Source of the DNA: Branchipolynoe longqiensis
Lineage: Eukaryota; Annelida; Polychaeta; Phyllodocida; Polynoidae
Length of the DNA stretch: 64,000 nt
Assembly (NCBI GenBank): GCA_030323885.1
Contig: CM059186.1
Location: forward strand, 152,556,407 to 152,620,406
Direction of reading: 5' to 3'
Positions 21,801-36,800 of the stretch are shown here, piece by piece. The notes under the pieces were generated by a model, which saw only the letters and a program-made list of their open reading frames with translations, was not told the DNA's origin and did no database searches. How positions within the stretch are numbered: the first letter of the stretch is position 1; every line of letters starts with the position of its first letter. The position numbers and the translations under genes are program-made.

Positions 21801-24800
21801 AAAGGGAAAGGACAAGCAGTTCATAGAGGTGAGTGGGTCCATCAGTATCGGATGGAACAGTCAAATTGTTAAGGCATCATTCAAATATTACATATTGCTT
21901 TGGGGGTGGAAGGAGGGGCAGTTTCAAGTGTTGTGTAGGCTATGGTCTATCATTACGGAGCGTTACAAGGGGGTGTCTAATTTGGACAATAGCGTTACGT
22001 GATATTTGACAGCCCTTAAAACTAAGAGCACTTGCTCGCGCTATATGCAGGAGGTCATGAGGTCAAATGGTGATTTTCGGAATTGATACTTGTCGCTACC
22101 TAGCTTGGGACCGTGGCTTAGTAGGATAGGGCAAAGGACTGGTATGCTCAATATCAGGATAATGTGACTGAGTGGTATATCGGGTTGTGGTGCAGGCAGC
22201 CTGGTCTTCCTGTGTGGCAGCATTATAAAATTGCCATGAGTGCGCACTGTTAGAAGTTGGGATGCATGCTAATATGATCTCAAATGTGAGGACATAAAAC
22301 CTGCAACAACCATCCACTTCAAGTGCTAAGTACATACATCCCATTATTTTATACATGCTGCATTAGTACTAGAGTACATCCAGCTCCGTGGAATGGTACA
22401 CATTTGTTTGGTAATATAATTTATTCATGTGAATACGTTTTGTGGTTCTTTTCTCATCGTCAAGATGCTCGTATTTTAATCTTCTGCTAAGCAAGTACAA
22501 AGGCTTCTATAAGGGTATGATAATAAAAGTGACAAGAGCAATGTAGTGTGACTGTAGGGTATAGTTATGTACATGTGAACTCAGTCAAACATAATGAAAC
22601 AATAAATCATAAGAAAAGTAGAGAAAGAGAGCGGGGGAGCGTATTCTTTTACCCCCTTCTCTTTGTTTTTCAATTCTAGTCTTGCAAAACTATTTCTAGG
22701 ATGACACTAATAAGGGCGGCTGTGGAACCATCAAGAGCCATAGTTTACTTTCTTATAACAACACATTTAATATCACATGTTTTATTTTTATATTTATTTC
22801 ATCTCCAACTTAGATTTGGGATGAAGCCAATAAGATCCAGAACATCGACGTGAGCGGCCTGGAGCAGCACGGGAAGGTGTACGACGACGGTGAGCAGCTT
22901 TGTGTTACATGGAGATTAATTAGGTCACGGGGTCAGGGGAGCCACTGGATGTATCCCAAACCATAGTGGAAGCCACAACACTTTTAAAACATTTTCAGAT
23001 TAAAGTTGCATAGTCCGATGGTTTTGAATTTCTGTATTTTTTCTGAGATAAACATATTAGATCGATCACTAGTATCTACTTTACATTAGTTCAAAGTTAC
23101 TTTTATTTTAAGTGGTAAACTTTTGAGATATTTTGAGTGCAAACATGGAAAATTAGTTTTGGCAAGTTTGCCAAAACTCTGACACCATGGACTTCTGCAG
23201 TAACAGGTTCTGTTAAATTGACTCAGTATTGCCTTCTATGCAGAAACAAATGCTTAATAAGTGCATCAGTATCTAAGTTAGATATGTAAAATCAAATCTA
23301 GATATTTGGTTTGGTTTTGAAAATTTGATATTTCATCGGACGATGCAGCTTTAAACTCCGAAAACTTTGTTGCTTTTCCCATATAGTGAAAGCCACAACA
23401 CTTACTTTTAAAGCATTTCCAAATTAAACTCCGAAAACTTTGGTTGTCAGTCCCATACTTAGATGGAGGTCGGACTGCGGAGTTAGGTACACATAAATAA
23501 CATGGAAATTACTAGATTTATTTTAAGGTTAAAATGTTTATCCTGCTGAGTAATTTTTTTCCCAGCACTGATCATGGGTGTGGAGGGTGTGATGGAAGGG
23601 GGGCGAGGTGGGCTGAGAGTATGGTTGATGTTGGAAGCTTCCGGTCATAGTAGAGGGTGGTTAGAGTGGGGCGTGAGTCTGGTCAGTGTCAAGGAGGCTT
23701 TCCGTTATAGGTGGGGAGGCGGGAGTGTGGTCAGTGTGGGGGAGGTTTCCGGTCATGGGTGTGGAGGCTGTGAAGGAAGGAGGGTGGGGTGGGGCAGGAG
23801 TGTGGTCAGTGGAGGGAACCGGCTTCCCAATGGGGAATAACATGTGTTGAAATGTTGAACGACCACACAGCAATGATTTTAATATTTTATACATACTGCT
23901 ATCATGCCTGACACTCCACATACTAGGATAGGGCAAGGACGGGTTTGCTCAGTATCAGGATAATGTGACTGAGTGGGTTATGGTGCCAGCAGCTTAGTCT
24001 CCCAGTGGGCAGCACTATAAAGTCAGCATTAGTGGTATTTTCATTTGTTTCTCGGTTACCTTCAATATATTTTTATTAAAAACTACAGTAGTACCTGTTT
24101 GTAACGGATAACTCTGCATCCAGACAAATGTCCTGACATAGCAGTTGTCCTGTTATCGGGCGAGCGGGATGTAGCTCAGGCAGTAGCGTGTCCACCTGTG
24201 AAGGTGTCAGTCATCCTGCTCATTGGACCCATTTGCAGTTTCGGCTATTTTCTGTTCCAATCAGTGTTCCACAACTGGTTCATCAAAGGCTGTGGTATGT
24301 GCTGTCCTGTCTGTGGGAAAGTGCTTATAAAAGACCTTGTCGCTTATCGGAAAGAGTAGCCTATGTAACGGCAGCAGGTTTCCTCCAAAGAATATGTCAG
24401 AATGACCATATGTTTGGCATCCAATAGCCAATGATACGAAAATCAATGTGCTCTAGAGGTGTCGTTAAATAAAACAAGCTTTACTTTGTGTCCTGTTATC
24501 GGAGGGACAATCAAGGAAGTCTACAAACAGTATGTACATTAAAAAGATTAATTGCATGGGGCAGCTGATCACAGAGGTAGCTGAAGACCGGTACTATTGT
24601 AGAGTCATTAAAAAAAAAGCACATTCATTATTTAATTAATTAATCAGGGGACACTTGTGACTTATTTGCTGTCTTAGACCAGTTCAGTACCTTTGAGTGG
24701 TCCCAGTCGGAGACGCACCTGCTCTATGTGGCCGAGAAGAAGCGCCCAGAGGCGGCGTCCTACTTCAAGAAGCCATCGTTGAAACCCTCCTCAACTCAGG

Positions 24801-27800
24801 ACTCGGCCAAGGTTGGTAGCGCAATAGTTCTGGTCTGGTGAGATGAACTGGAACAAAGGACTATCCTCGTAGGCCAGTCAGCGGGGTTCATGTGTATGAG
24901 TACTTGCCGCAGTTCTACATCCATAGGCCAGTTAGCGGGTTTCATATATATATAGCTAGTTGATGCAGTTCTACATCGATAGGCCAGTCAGGGGGTTCAT
25001 ATATATGGCTAGTTGGCGCAGTTCTACATCCATAGGTCGGTGAATGGGGTTCACGTGTATGGCTAGTTGGTGCAATTCTATGTCTATAGGCCAGTTAGTG
25101 GGGTTCATGTGTGTGGCTAGTTAGCTCAGTTCTACATCCATAGGCCAGTCAGCGGGATTCAGGTGTATGGTTAGTTAATACATCCATAGGCCAGTCAGCA
25201 GGGTTCAGGTGTATGGTTAGTTAATACATCCATAGGCCAGTCAGCGGGATTCAGGTGTATGGTTAGTTAATACATCCATAGGCCAGTCAGCGGGGTTCAG
25301 GTGTATGGTTAGTTAATACATCCATAGGCCAGTCAGCGGGATTCAGGTTTATGGTTAGTTAATACATCCATAGGCCAGTCAGCGGGGTTCAGGTGTATGG
25401 TTAGTTAATACAGCACATAGGCCAGTCAGCGGGCTCATGTGTATGGCGAGTTATTATAGTTCTACATCTATAGGCCAGTCAGCAGGGTTCATGTCATATA
25501 AAAGATTCACCCCATACTTCCAGTACAGGGGTGAAAACCAACCCATTAGAAAAACTGGCGAAGAATTTCGACATGCTGGAGAAATGAACTGAGCTGGTAA
25601 ATTCTTAATTTAAGAAGTAAAATATATTCTACACATAAATCTTCATATATACCCGCTACTTCTGATTTGAAAAGTATAATAACAAATGTAGTTTAATGAA
25701 CTTTAAAAATAAAACCGACAGCATTTTATCACCGCCATCTTGTCTTTTTGCATTCTCTCCCATTTCACCTACTCTGTGCCGGTATGGGTAGCCATTTGAT
25801 ACTGGAGCCAGTTTCTACTTCCTGTTCCATACTAAAGCAGTCTTTATATAGAGTTTGTGTTCACCCCTGTGCTGCAAGTACGGGTGAATCTTTTATCTAG
25901 GTTCATGTATCTGCTACTGAAATGCAGGCAATCAAATACCTTATCAGCAGCTACTGTGTGGTAAGATAACACCAACAATACAACTGGCCAGCATTGAAAA
26001 CAAGCCTGGGTACCCAGGCTTATATGCTATGGACAGTATAAATACAGCCTCAATATAAAAAAAATATTATAATTAAAAATGTATATGGCTGGTTAGAACA
26101 ACACATAGGCCAGTAAGTGGGGTTCTGGTGTATAGCTAGTTAGTGTAGTTCTACATCCATAGGCCAGTCAGTGGGGTTTACGTGTATGCCTATGTTTCTC
26201 TCTGTTTGTATAGGGGCAAGAGTCCATTACGAGGTGTTGCTGTTTCTCTGTTTGTGTAGGACGATGAGTGCATTGATAGGTGTTAGACTGTGCTATTGCC
26301 TGTGTATTTGTGCAGGGAGATGAGTTCCTTTACGTGGACGACTGGGGAGAGCAGCTCACTGATAAGAGCAGCTCGGTACTGTGTGTGCTGGACGTGGAAG
26401 CGGCCAGCACGAGCACCCTGGACAACCTCCCGGAGGACGTCTTCCCAGGGCAGGTAAGGCTCGCAGTGAATGTGGCACCAGGATGGACATAGCATGACAG
26501 ATTATCGCAGGGGGATGGGCGGGGGGGGGGGGGAAGATTGATTACATTACCCTGCACTGGTACCGCCCACGGTGGCCGAATCGGTAGAGCGCAGGCTTCG
26601 TGTGCGGGAAATCGGGAGTTTGGTTTCCGGTCGAGTCAAACCAATGACTTATACAATTGATACTTGTCACTTCCTAGCCTGGTGCTCGGCATTAATAGGA
26701 TAGGACAAGGACTGGTTGGCTAAGTGTCAGGATAATGTGACTGAGTGGGATATTGGGTCATGGTGCCAGCAGCCTGATTTCCCAGTATGGCAGCACTATA
26801 AAGTTGCCATGAGTGCACACTTCACAAGTCAGTACCTGTTCTGATATGACCTTAGATGTTGCCAGGACGTATAACTCCAACAACCAACCAACCTAAATGG
26901 GTACTGGGTTTAGTGGGTAAGGCATGAGAAAGTTACCCAATATCATATTATATTATGTGCTTTGGCTTGAAGTCAAATTCTTTCTTTCCGTTATCTCTGT
27001 CCACTGGATTTCATTCCTTGGAACGGTTAGGTAATGCCAAGTTTTGTTGGTGTATATATTTTTCTTTTTAACATCTTTGGTGAGTAGTAGTGTTAGTAAC
27101 TGTTTCCTCCCATGTGTGATGTCCAAATCATAAAGACCGCTGGCTGGCTTCCCACTGTGGAATGTCATGTGTTCAAATCTCGACCGACTACAAGCAATGA
27201 CTTAAAAATGTTATACCTGCCGCTATCATTCCTGGAACTTTGCATTACTAGGATAGGACAAGGACTGGTTCACTCAGTGTCCGGATAATATGGCTGAGTG
27301 GGATATCTGGTCACGGTGTCAGCGGTTCAATCTCCCAGTGGGGCAGCACTATAACTATGAAGTCAGCCTGAGTGTGCACTATCACAAGTCGGTAGCCATC
27401 CTGATATGGCCTTAGGAGTTGCTAGGATGTAAAGCCCAAACAAAAATAAAAATAAGCACACATCTTCCCGTGTACAGGCTGTGTGGTGTAAGGATGACAC
27501 TGGTGTGGTGTGTGTCGGCTGGTACCCGGAACCCTACAGGCTTGGCATGATCTACTGCCCTATGAGACGGTGAGTACCAGCGGCGTTTCCTGTTGTTTCA
27601 TTGTCATCTGCTGACAAATGTGCAGTCTGTGGTCAGCTATAGAATTGAGAATACACTCCACGCTGCATCTTAAGCAAAATAGAGAACTCTGCCTTCAAAC
27701 TGTAGCTTTGTCGTAGAATGATTATCAGTAGTATGAAGCAGTTTTAGATTTTTTAATGTAATTATGCATTTAGTGTGCCCGCCCCTAGTGGCTGGTGCAA

Positions 27801-30800
27801 TAACTAAATATTTGATATTCTTTTTAAGAGAAAGAAAACTTACGTTTTGTAATTCACTTAATGTTTTTATATGGATAAGCAATGCTTAGGACTGACCCCG
27901 CTTGAAAACGGCGTGGAGAGCAAAACAAATGCCTGTGGCCATTTAGGCCGTATTCGATTAACACGGCCTGGGCGACTCAGGTCACCCGAGTTGCTAGAGT
28001 TTCAAATCGAACACTGTGAGTGGAGTAGAAAAATACACGGGCTGTGTGCAAAACGACCCGACCCCAGTAACCCACCTCTTGGCTGCAGTTGGCTAGAAGT
28101 GATGACATCACATTTGTGCTGGTATCGTCCTGTAGCAGCACAAGTCCTATGTAGTTTTTTTAATGTGTATTTTTTAATAACCCAGACTAATGAAATGGAA
28201 ATATAACTAAACTATCCAATCATAAAATACTTTAATTCCTATTTTGCTGTAGTTATATCGGTTATTATTTAAACAACAAAAAAGTTGTGGATTAAGCAGA
28301 GTAGTGCAGAGGTACACATACACTGGTCCCAATGGCATCATCGGACCATATATGGAAGATCTGTAGGGAGGGACCAGTGTAGTTGTTCCTCGATTCGGCA
28401 TCGCTACTCTGCGGCGAAGCATAATCAAGGCTTTAAGACCATAGGTTATTATTACCCAATCGCTGTCGTCCACACTGTTTGCTGCGTAGTGAAGTTCGGC
28501 GAGCTATTTCCGTTTCCGTTTGCTGTATTTTGGTATATATACGCGATTCAACATGAGTATACAAATGGTGGCCTCCATAGCGCTGTTTCCATTTCCGTTT
28601 GCTGGATTTTGGTGATTCCATTTTCCACCTCATTGAGTGTGGCTATTGTTTTTGTATAAAACACGTTTTTGTCCTTTGCCCACCCCCCCTGGGTGGGTCG
28701 ATATTATTATTAAGATGTTACGCTGAAAGGAATAAATATTTTTGTAGTTTCGATGGGTTTGGTATCTGGCTGGTCCCAGATATAGAGCTACCATTACAAT
28801 TTGATTCAAGCAATTTTTTCCTGACAAAATGGGCTGAGTGAGCAGGATAGTCACCACATATGGAGGAGAGCGAGCCGACTATACCTGCCTTAAGGCATTA
28901 AGCCCGCACCACAGGCTGCTCACATGGTTTATCACAATTTTACTTGTAAGAGTTCCGCTTACAGCCATTCAGCCTACTCACCATTCCGTCTACAGCCACC
29001 TCGACATTCTTCACCAGACGAATACATGACCACACCACCACATGGCCACATGAATTGGATGTAGGCGAAATGACTGTAGGCAAAATAGCATGACACGGCT
29101 CACACACGCCACGACGATCCAATCCCAACAGCAGACAGGTTATATATGTAACATAATAAGACAGCAGGAAAACTGTTTAATCACCTGAGTAACGAGTTAT
29201 ACAATATGTCTAGCCAGAGTTGAGCCGTGAAATAATGTTAATTCATTTGCTTTGTAGGAGTTCAATCTTCTATATAGACCTGGAGACAAGCACTTTCAGT
29301 AAGTTTGTTTGAAATGCTCAATGGGCAACTTTTGTTGTGGATATATTATATTAATAGTCAGTTTAGTATTCTGCCATATTATTTTTAGGTAAATATGTTA
29401 ATTTTATCATTATAATCTACTTTAGTCTGAAGTAACCTTTATTTTAAACGATTAACTATGGAGATATTTGAAGTGAAAATACAGCAAATTGATTATGGTG
29501 TGCACACCGAAATCATAGCCTTCAGCAGTGACAGATTCTATTGAATTGACTTAGTATTCCTTCTATCAACCAGGTATAAATGGTTGTTGAGTTCACAGGT
29601 ATCTAAATTGGATGCGTAGCATAAAATTTAGATAAGAGTTGGTTTTGAAAAGTTGATGCTTTTATCGAATTATGCAGTTTTAATCTTGTGGAGTTCAACT
29701 CATGTACATTGCCAATACTCTGCATAATAAATAATATTATTAACAATAATAATAGTGGTAGTAATTATAATAAGAGATTATGAGAGAGAAAAGAGCAGGT
29801 TTTTATAACCTTAAAAAAGAACTAATGTATCCATGCTGGATGGATATTCAATAGTAGAACTAAGCAGATTCCTTTGTTCTTTAGCAAACACTGCATTATT
29901 TCCTTTTACAGCGATACTGGGCAGTATAAAGCATTCTGTGCGCAGTCCTCGCTTCAGCCCTGACTTCACCAAGCTCGTGTGGCTGCAGAACCCCGCCACT
30001 GGGCCACACTTCCAGTGTGCACAGCTAGTTATGGTAGGTACTCACAGCTTAAAGTTGTGTAGTCCGATGGTTTTGATTTTCTGTCATTTTCTGAGATAAA
30101 TCTATTAGATTGATCGTTATAATCTATCTTACTTTACCTTGAAGTAACTGCTTGAAAATGACTAATTTAGGAGATATTTGAAGTGAAAACATGCTAAGTT
30201 AATTTTGGCAAGCTTGCCAAAACTCTAACCACATAGGCTTCAGTAGTAACAGGTTCTGCTAAATGGCCTCAGTAGTCCCTTCTATGTAGCATCAAATGCT
30301 TAATAACTGCACCAGTATCTAAGTTGCATATGTAATTTCAAATTAACATAAGGGCTTAGCTTTTGAAAATTTGATGCTTTTATCGGACTATGCAACTTTA
30401 AAGTTGTGTAGTCCGATAGTTTTTAGTTTCTGACATTTGCTAAGATAAATATAGTAACTTTTATTTTAAATGGTTAACTTTTGAGATATTTGAAGTGCAA
30501 CCATGCAACATTTATTTTGGAAAGCACACCAAAACTCTGACACCATACGCTTCTGTAGTAACATGTTCTATTAAAATACCTCAGTATTCCCATATAATAG
30601 CTGTATGTGGTGACAAATGTTTACTAAGTGCACCAGTATCTAAGTTAGATATGTAGAATCAAATCTAGATAATTGCTTTGGTTTTGAAAATTTGATGTTT
30701 TCATCGGACTATGCAACTTTAAGTGTCTGAAATTGTTATTGGGAGTCTCCTGGCCAGATGAGGTTGCCAATCAGTACCACTGGTTGGCTTCCTGTGTGAC

Positions 30801-33800
30801 AGGTCGTAGATTTGAACCTTGGCTAAGTCCAATCAATGAGTTACGAAATTGATACTTGTTGCGACCTGGCCTGGTGTTCAGCATTACTAGGATAAGGCAA
30901 GGACTAGTTTGTTCAGTATCAGGATATTGTGATTTAGTGGACATACATGGTCATGGTGCCAGTTGCCCAATCTTCCAGGGAGACAGCACTATAAAGTCAC
31001 CATCAGTGCGCAATATCAGAAGTCGGTACCTGTCCTGAAGTGGCCTTAGAAGTTGCTAAAACATAAAGCCCCAACAAATGAAGAAGAAAAAAACATTTCT
31101 AAACATTCTTTTTTTTGGTGCCACTTTGCCGTGCGGTCTACCTAGCCAGTCTACCTCACCCTAACCCTAACAAATCAGCTGCGGTCTTTGTAGACAGATC
31201 AGGCCATTTCACACCATAGACTAAGGGTACTGCGGTAGACCACATGCTAAAAAGTACAGTTGTTTTTTTCTTCAATGCCAGCGCACTGGACTTCCAACTG
31301 TGTAAAACAATGTTTCACGTGAAAGATAGTTTGTGCTTAGTTAAGTCGCAAATACTGTTTGCAATATATTGGTTACAGTGGTTCTATTGCATTTGATTCA
31401 GCGGGAACGACACTTTTCCTCCTCCGCCCACTGCTCCTTGGACTCTTCAGTTTGATGGAAGAGTTCATCTTCCATCCACCCGATTGACCAGCGGGCTTTC
31501 ACACCGTTAACCATAGTTACTCACATACTCATACTCATCCGCTTCTGATTTTGTTAGGCTTATAGCCTGTATCAGGTTGATGCATGTCAAAATTTGATTT
31601 ACTAGGATTAAATGCATCGAGTACCGGATGTGTGCAATATTGCAGCCCCCTCCAATGCTTATCCAGTCTGCCTTTGAAGGCGTTGACGGAAGGCGCTTCT
31701 ATGACATGTTCAGGCAATGCGTTCCAGGCATTTACTATCCTGTTACTGAAGAATAGCTGTCTGACAGGTTTTATTGCTCTTTCCTTCTTCAGCTTGTATC
31801 GATGACCTCTAGTTTTACAGTTGGCCAGCTTCAGGTATCTAGCATCAACCGCATATCTTCCAGTGACGTGTTTGAATGCTTCTATTATGTCTCCCCTGGC
31901 CCTTCGGTAGTATAAGCTGGGTAGGTTGAGAATCCTGAGACGTTCTTCGTATGGTAGTTCTCTTATGGTTGGTGATAACTTTGTAGCACGTCTCTGTACA
32001 CTCTCGATCATTGACATGTCCTTCTTGAACTTCGGTGTCCAAGCCATGTTGCCATACTCAAGGTGCGGCCGGATCAGTGACGTGTACAGTGTCTTCACCG
32101 TGTCATTGTCTAGATACGTGTACGAGCGGCGTATCATGCCTAGAAGCTTGTTCGCTTTGGTCACCTTTTGTTCACTGTGATATGAGAAGGTGAGTCCGTT
32201 GTCCATGTATATGCCAAGATCTTTCTCTAGTTCTGTCACTTGGAGCTGGACTTCTTCTCCATCTTGGTGCATGTAGTAACTGAGATTTTCATTTCTGTTA
32301 CCCAGGTGCATGACCTTGCACTTCTGTGCATTGAAACGTAGTTGCCACAGGTTGGCCCAGTCTTCAAGTGCAGTTAGGTCTTTTTGTAGCACCTGTTGAT
32401 CTTCAGGGCTGTTAACCTCCATATACAGCTTTGTATCATCCGCAAACATCTGGATGAATGCATGGATGACCTCGGGCATGTCGTTAATGAAGCATATGAA
32501 CAGTAGGGGTCCCAGAACACTTCCTTGCGGAATACCACTCAACACTAACGCTGCCAGGGATTTCACACCATTGATAACTACGTGCTGTATTCTTGCATGA
32601 TAACTACGTGCTGTATTCTTGCATGAAGTTCATCCTTCTCTCGTCAATTCTCTGTGAGCTGGCACTATGCACACTTTTCCACCCACCCACCCACCCACCC
32701 TACTACTGTATATTTCTTTTTTCTCCCAAGAGCTGGGGCCAAGTGTTAAAATCTGTTTAATAAACTTTTTGTTATGTGCACTTCTGCTTCGTGGTTGTGG
32801 GCCACAGCCTCTGGCTTCAGGCCATTTGAAATCACTGCCCATCTTACTCAAGCTTATGGGTATGCAAAATCATATCTTTCGATTACATAACTACTCTGAT
32901 ATTGCGGGTCGCGGTGGCCGAATCGGTAGAGTGCAGGCTTCCCATGCGGAAGGTCGGGAGTTCCGACCAAGTCAAACCGATGACTTACAAAATTGATACT
33001 TGTTGCTACTGCCTAGTGCTCAGCATTACTAGGATAGGGCAATGACTCGTTAGCACAGTATCAGGATAATGTGACTGAGTGGGAAATCGGGTCATGGTGC
33101 TGGCGGTCTGCTCTCCTAGTGGGGTAGCACTATGAAGTTGCCATGAGAGCACACTGTGATAATTTGGCACCTCTCCTGATATGACTTTAGATGTTGCTAG
33201 GATGTAAAACCCCAACAAACAAACTACCCTGCTATTTCTGTCCCGCAGTGCGATTGGTCAACTAAGGGAATCGTGACTGTACTGGATATTGTCCGGCATG
33301 CAGCAGGTAGCTAGCTATGTTACTTTACTTCTTAACAACAATTCTATTCATTTTGCTAATTTTCAAATATCCAGGTGGCGTACATACAGTACGTGTTCAA
33401 CACTATACAGTGCGTAGCTGGTATGGTATCCTGGTCAAAGCACCGATGTCATGAGAGGGAGGGGGTATTTTTGCAAATGAAAAACACTGCCTAGAGTGGA
33501 CTACTACACTAGGATAGGGGAAGGACTGGACTGAGTGGGATATTGGGGCATGGTGGTTGGTATCACAGTGGGGCAGCAACACTATAAAAGTAGGCTGTGG
33601 GTGCGCACTGTCACAAGTCGGTACCCGTCCTGAAGTGACCTTATGGCTGGCGCACACCTCCCGTTTACGATTCGCGCACTAAAACTCGCGACTCGACCCG
33701 ACCCGCTTAAAACTGAAAATGGGCCGATTCATTTTTCGAATCGCGAATCGCAATCGTAATCGGCCCGTTTTAGCCCTAAAACTGAGTTTTTAGTCGCGAA

Positions 33801-36800
33801 TCGCAATCGTTAGGTGTGTGCGGGGAGCGCACACCTAGCAATTTTTGTGTGCAAAACGGGCAGTTTTAGATCGTATACGGTAGGTGGGTGCGCACAAACG
33901 GTAGGTGTGTACTAGGCATTAGAGTTTGCTAGGACGTAAGAATCACAAAGACCCAAGCTAATGTTGAAAATATCCATTTGTAGCCGACGAGTTCCAGGGT
34001 CTGTTCCTGCTGCAACTGCCTAACCGGTGCTGGTCACTTGACAACCGGCGACTCGTCCTCTCTACACAGTCCCGCAGCCTGGTGGTGAGTCGCAGAACTA
34101 ACTTTGAACACTACGAGGGCTGAGAAAATGCGAAAATGGCACCCCTAAAATTGCACGTTTTAAATGTTTTTTTAAATAAAGAGAAAAAAAAAGAATTAAT
34201 AAAAAGTCGGCCCTAGCTCCTATTATTTTTAATGTGTATGAATGTGCAGATGGTTCATTTTCAGTCAAGTATGTTATGTTTTCAGAAAGCTGTCGTGGTG
34301 GACACTATAAATGGTACCGTAACTACACTACCTTCTAATGGTGAGTTAAGTCTCTTTTCATATTTAAAAGGGAGATTTTCAGTGACTGAGTAATTCCGCG
34401 AATCATCACTTTAGTTATTTTAAATTACTAACTTTGGAGCTATTTGAACTGTTCATTAACTTTGGCATGCTCATCAAAACTGGACACCATATGCTTCCGC
34501 AATAACAGGTTCTATTAAATTGACTTAGTAGTCCTTTCTATGCAGCAACAAATGCAGCATCAAACTACCAAGTCCCAGATCTTAGAAGTTTGGTGGAAAA
34601 CCTGGCGGTGTTTATCACATGTAATTTCTATTCTTCGAACAAAGTTATTTGTTCAGTGCCCTGTGGGGGGGGGGGGGGGGGGGGGGGGGGGACAAGGGTA
34701 TTCCGGCCATGTGATGACGGTATTACAGTAATTTACACAATTTAAATTCCTCTGCATACATCTGGGTGATACGGAGTGGGACGTAGCTCAGGGAGTAGCG
34801 TGTCCACCTGGAAAGGTGTGCGTCATCCTATCGATCCTGCTCAGTGGACACATTTGCAGTTTGGGTTATTTTCCGTTCCAACCAGTGGGCCACAACTGGT
34901 TCAACAAAGGCTGGATAAGCCTATGTGGCGGCAGCAGGTTTCCTCTAAAGAAATATGTCAGAATGACCATATGTTTGATGTCTAACAGCCGATTATGAAA
35001 ATGAATGTGCTCCAGAGGCATCGTTAAATAAAACAAACGTTCCTTTACATCCGGGTGATGCAGTAATAAGTTTGTGAGACTTGTGTAGACATAATATTGT
35101 AGTAGTCTGCACTGACCCTACCCACGTCTATGTGGTTCCTTACCTGAGAGGTCAGTGTGAATACTACAATATTATTGTCCTTTCTGCTACCAGGTGCAGG
35201 GAACAACGTGGGCTGCTTAGTGGTGAAGGATATCTGTCGGGATCTCCTCGTAGCCTCCTGTTCCAGCCCCAACCAGCCAAACTTTCTGGTGAGTATGACA
35301 CGGGTGGAAAGATTCTCCGCCATTTCGCGGATTTTCCACGATTTTTGGTCAAATCTGGGATTTGTGTGTTTCTCAAATATTTAGGACATAAAGCCCCAAC
35401 AAGAAATCTATCTAATTCTGCGTATTTTCTCCATCTACTAACCTGATATCAACACAAAATTCGAGAAAGATTTGAAACATTTAACTGTCTTAAGCTCTCC
35501 ATGGGTCAGCAGTGGCCATTGTTAGGCCTCCCCTGTACTGAGTAGGTGAATTCTTACGAAAACGACTGAACGCGGTGGCCGATTCGGTAGAGCTCAGGCT
35601 TCCCGTGCAGAAGGTAGGGAGTTCGATTCCTGGTCGAAATTGATACTTGCCGCTTCCTAACCAGGCGCTCGGCATTATTAGGATAGGGAAAGGACTGGTT
35701 AACTCAGTGACCGCATAATGTGACTTAGTGAGATTATTAAGTCATGGTGCTAGCGGCCTGATCTCCCAGTGGGGCAGCACTATAAAGTCGCCATGAGTGT
35801 GCACTGTCACAAGTTGGCACCCGTCCTGATATGACCTTAGATGTTGGCTGGACGTAAAAAACAAACAAACAAATTATGTCCAATATTATGCATATATTGT
35901 ATTTGCATGGATTGTGTTGATTAGTTTACAGACGTTAAGTGGAAGAACTAATGTTGTGGGTTGCAACTCATAGTACAGCATGCTCAGTGGAAAAGGCCTT
36001 TTAGAGGATTTCCACCACAAATCCACCCGCTGGTTATAGTGGCAAGCACTAATGTTGTGAGTAGCAGCTCACTGCGTCTGCTCAATAGAAAAGGTTCATA
36101 CTTTTTGCGTTATCTAGAAATTCACTTTCAGCCATGCAGTTCCAATGGTGTGATGATGAACTCATTTCACTCCTGACCAACCCCCATCTCTGTGTTCGGC
36201 TATGACGTCACTTCCTCCGGTGTCTGTACATACTCTGACATCATGCCATCTCGTGTAGGTGGTGGCTCAACTGCCGGCAGCTGATAAGGAAGCCACGACG
36301 ACGTGGTCAAGCATGGACACGGAGCCGCCACGCTTTGTTAACTTCACCTGGAGAATAATCCCCATTCAGCCTCCAGCCAGCCAGGTCAACTCCAAATATG
36401 GTAAGAACGCAGCGTCTCATCTCGGTTGTCCCCTCCCACCGTTTAAATTAGCGCTGGACGTCGAAGAGACACTGACATCGTGACGTCACCGACTGTTTGT
36501 GTTTTGTGTTGACATGAAACGTGTAGCATAGTAATTAAATTTGACGTCCTGGGAATCAAGGCTCATGAATGTCTCTATATGTGTGTGGCAGTTTTAGAAA
36601 TTGTTATTTCAGTCATGTGAATCTCAAGAGGAACTCTAAAAGGTTGCATAATCTAGGGGTTTTGGGGTCCTTGCCATACCCTTTAGAGGAAGATATTAGA
36701 TTTATCATTATCGCTAATCTTTTTTATTTTAGTGCGAAGTAAATGTTATTTTAAAGGGTTAACTTTGACACCGTTGGAGATATTGGAAGTTTGCGTGGGT

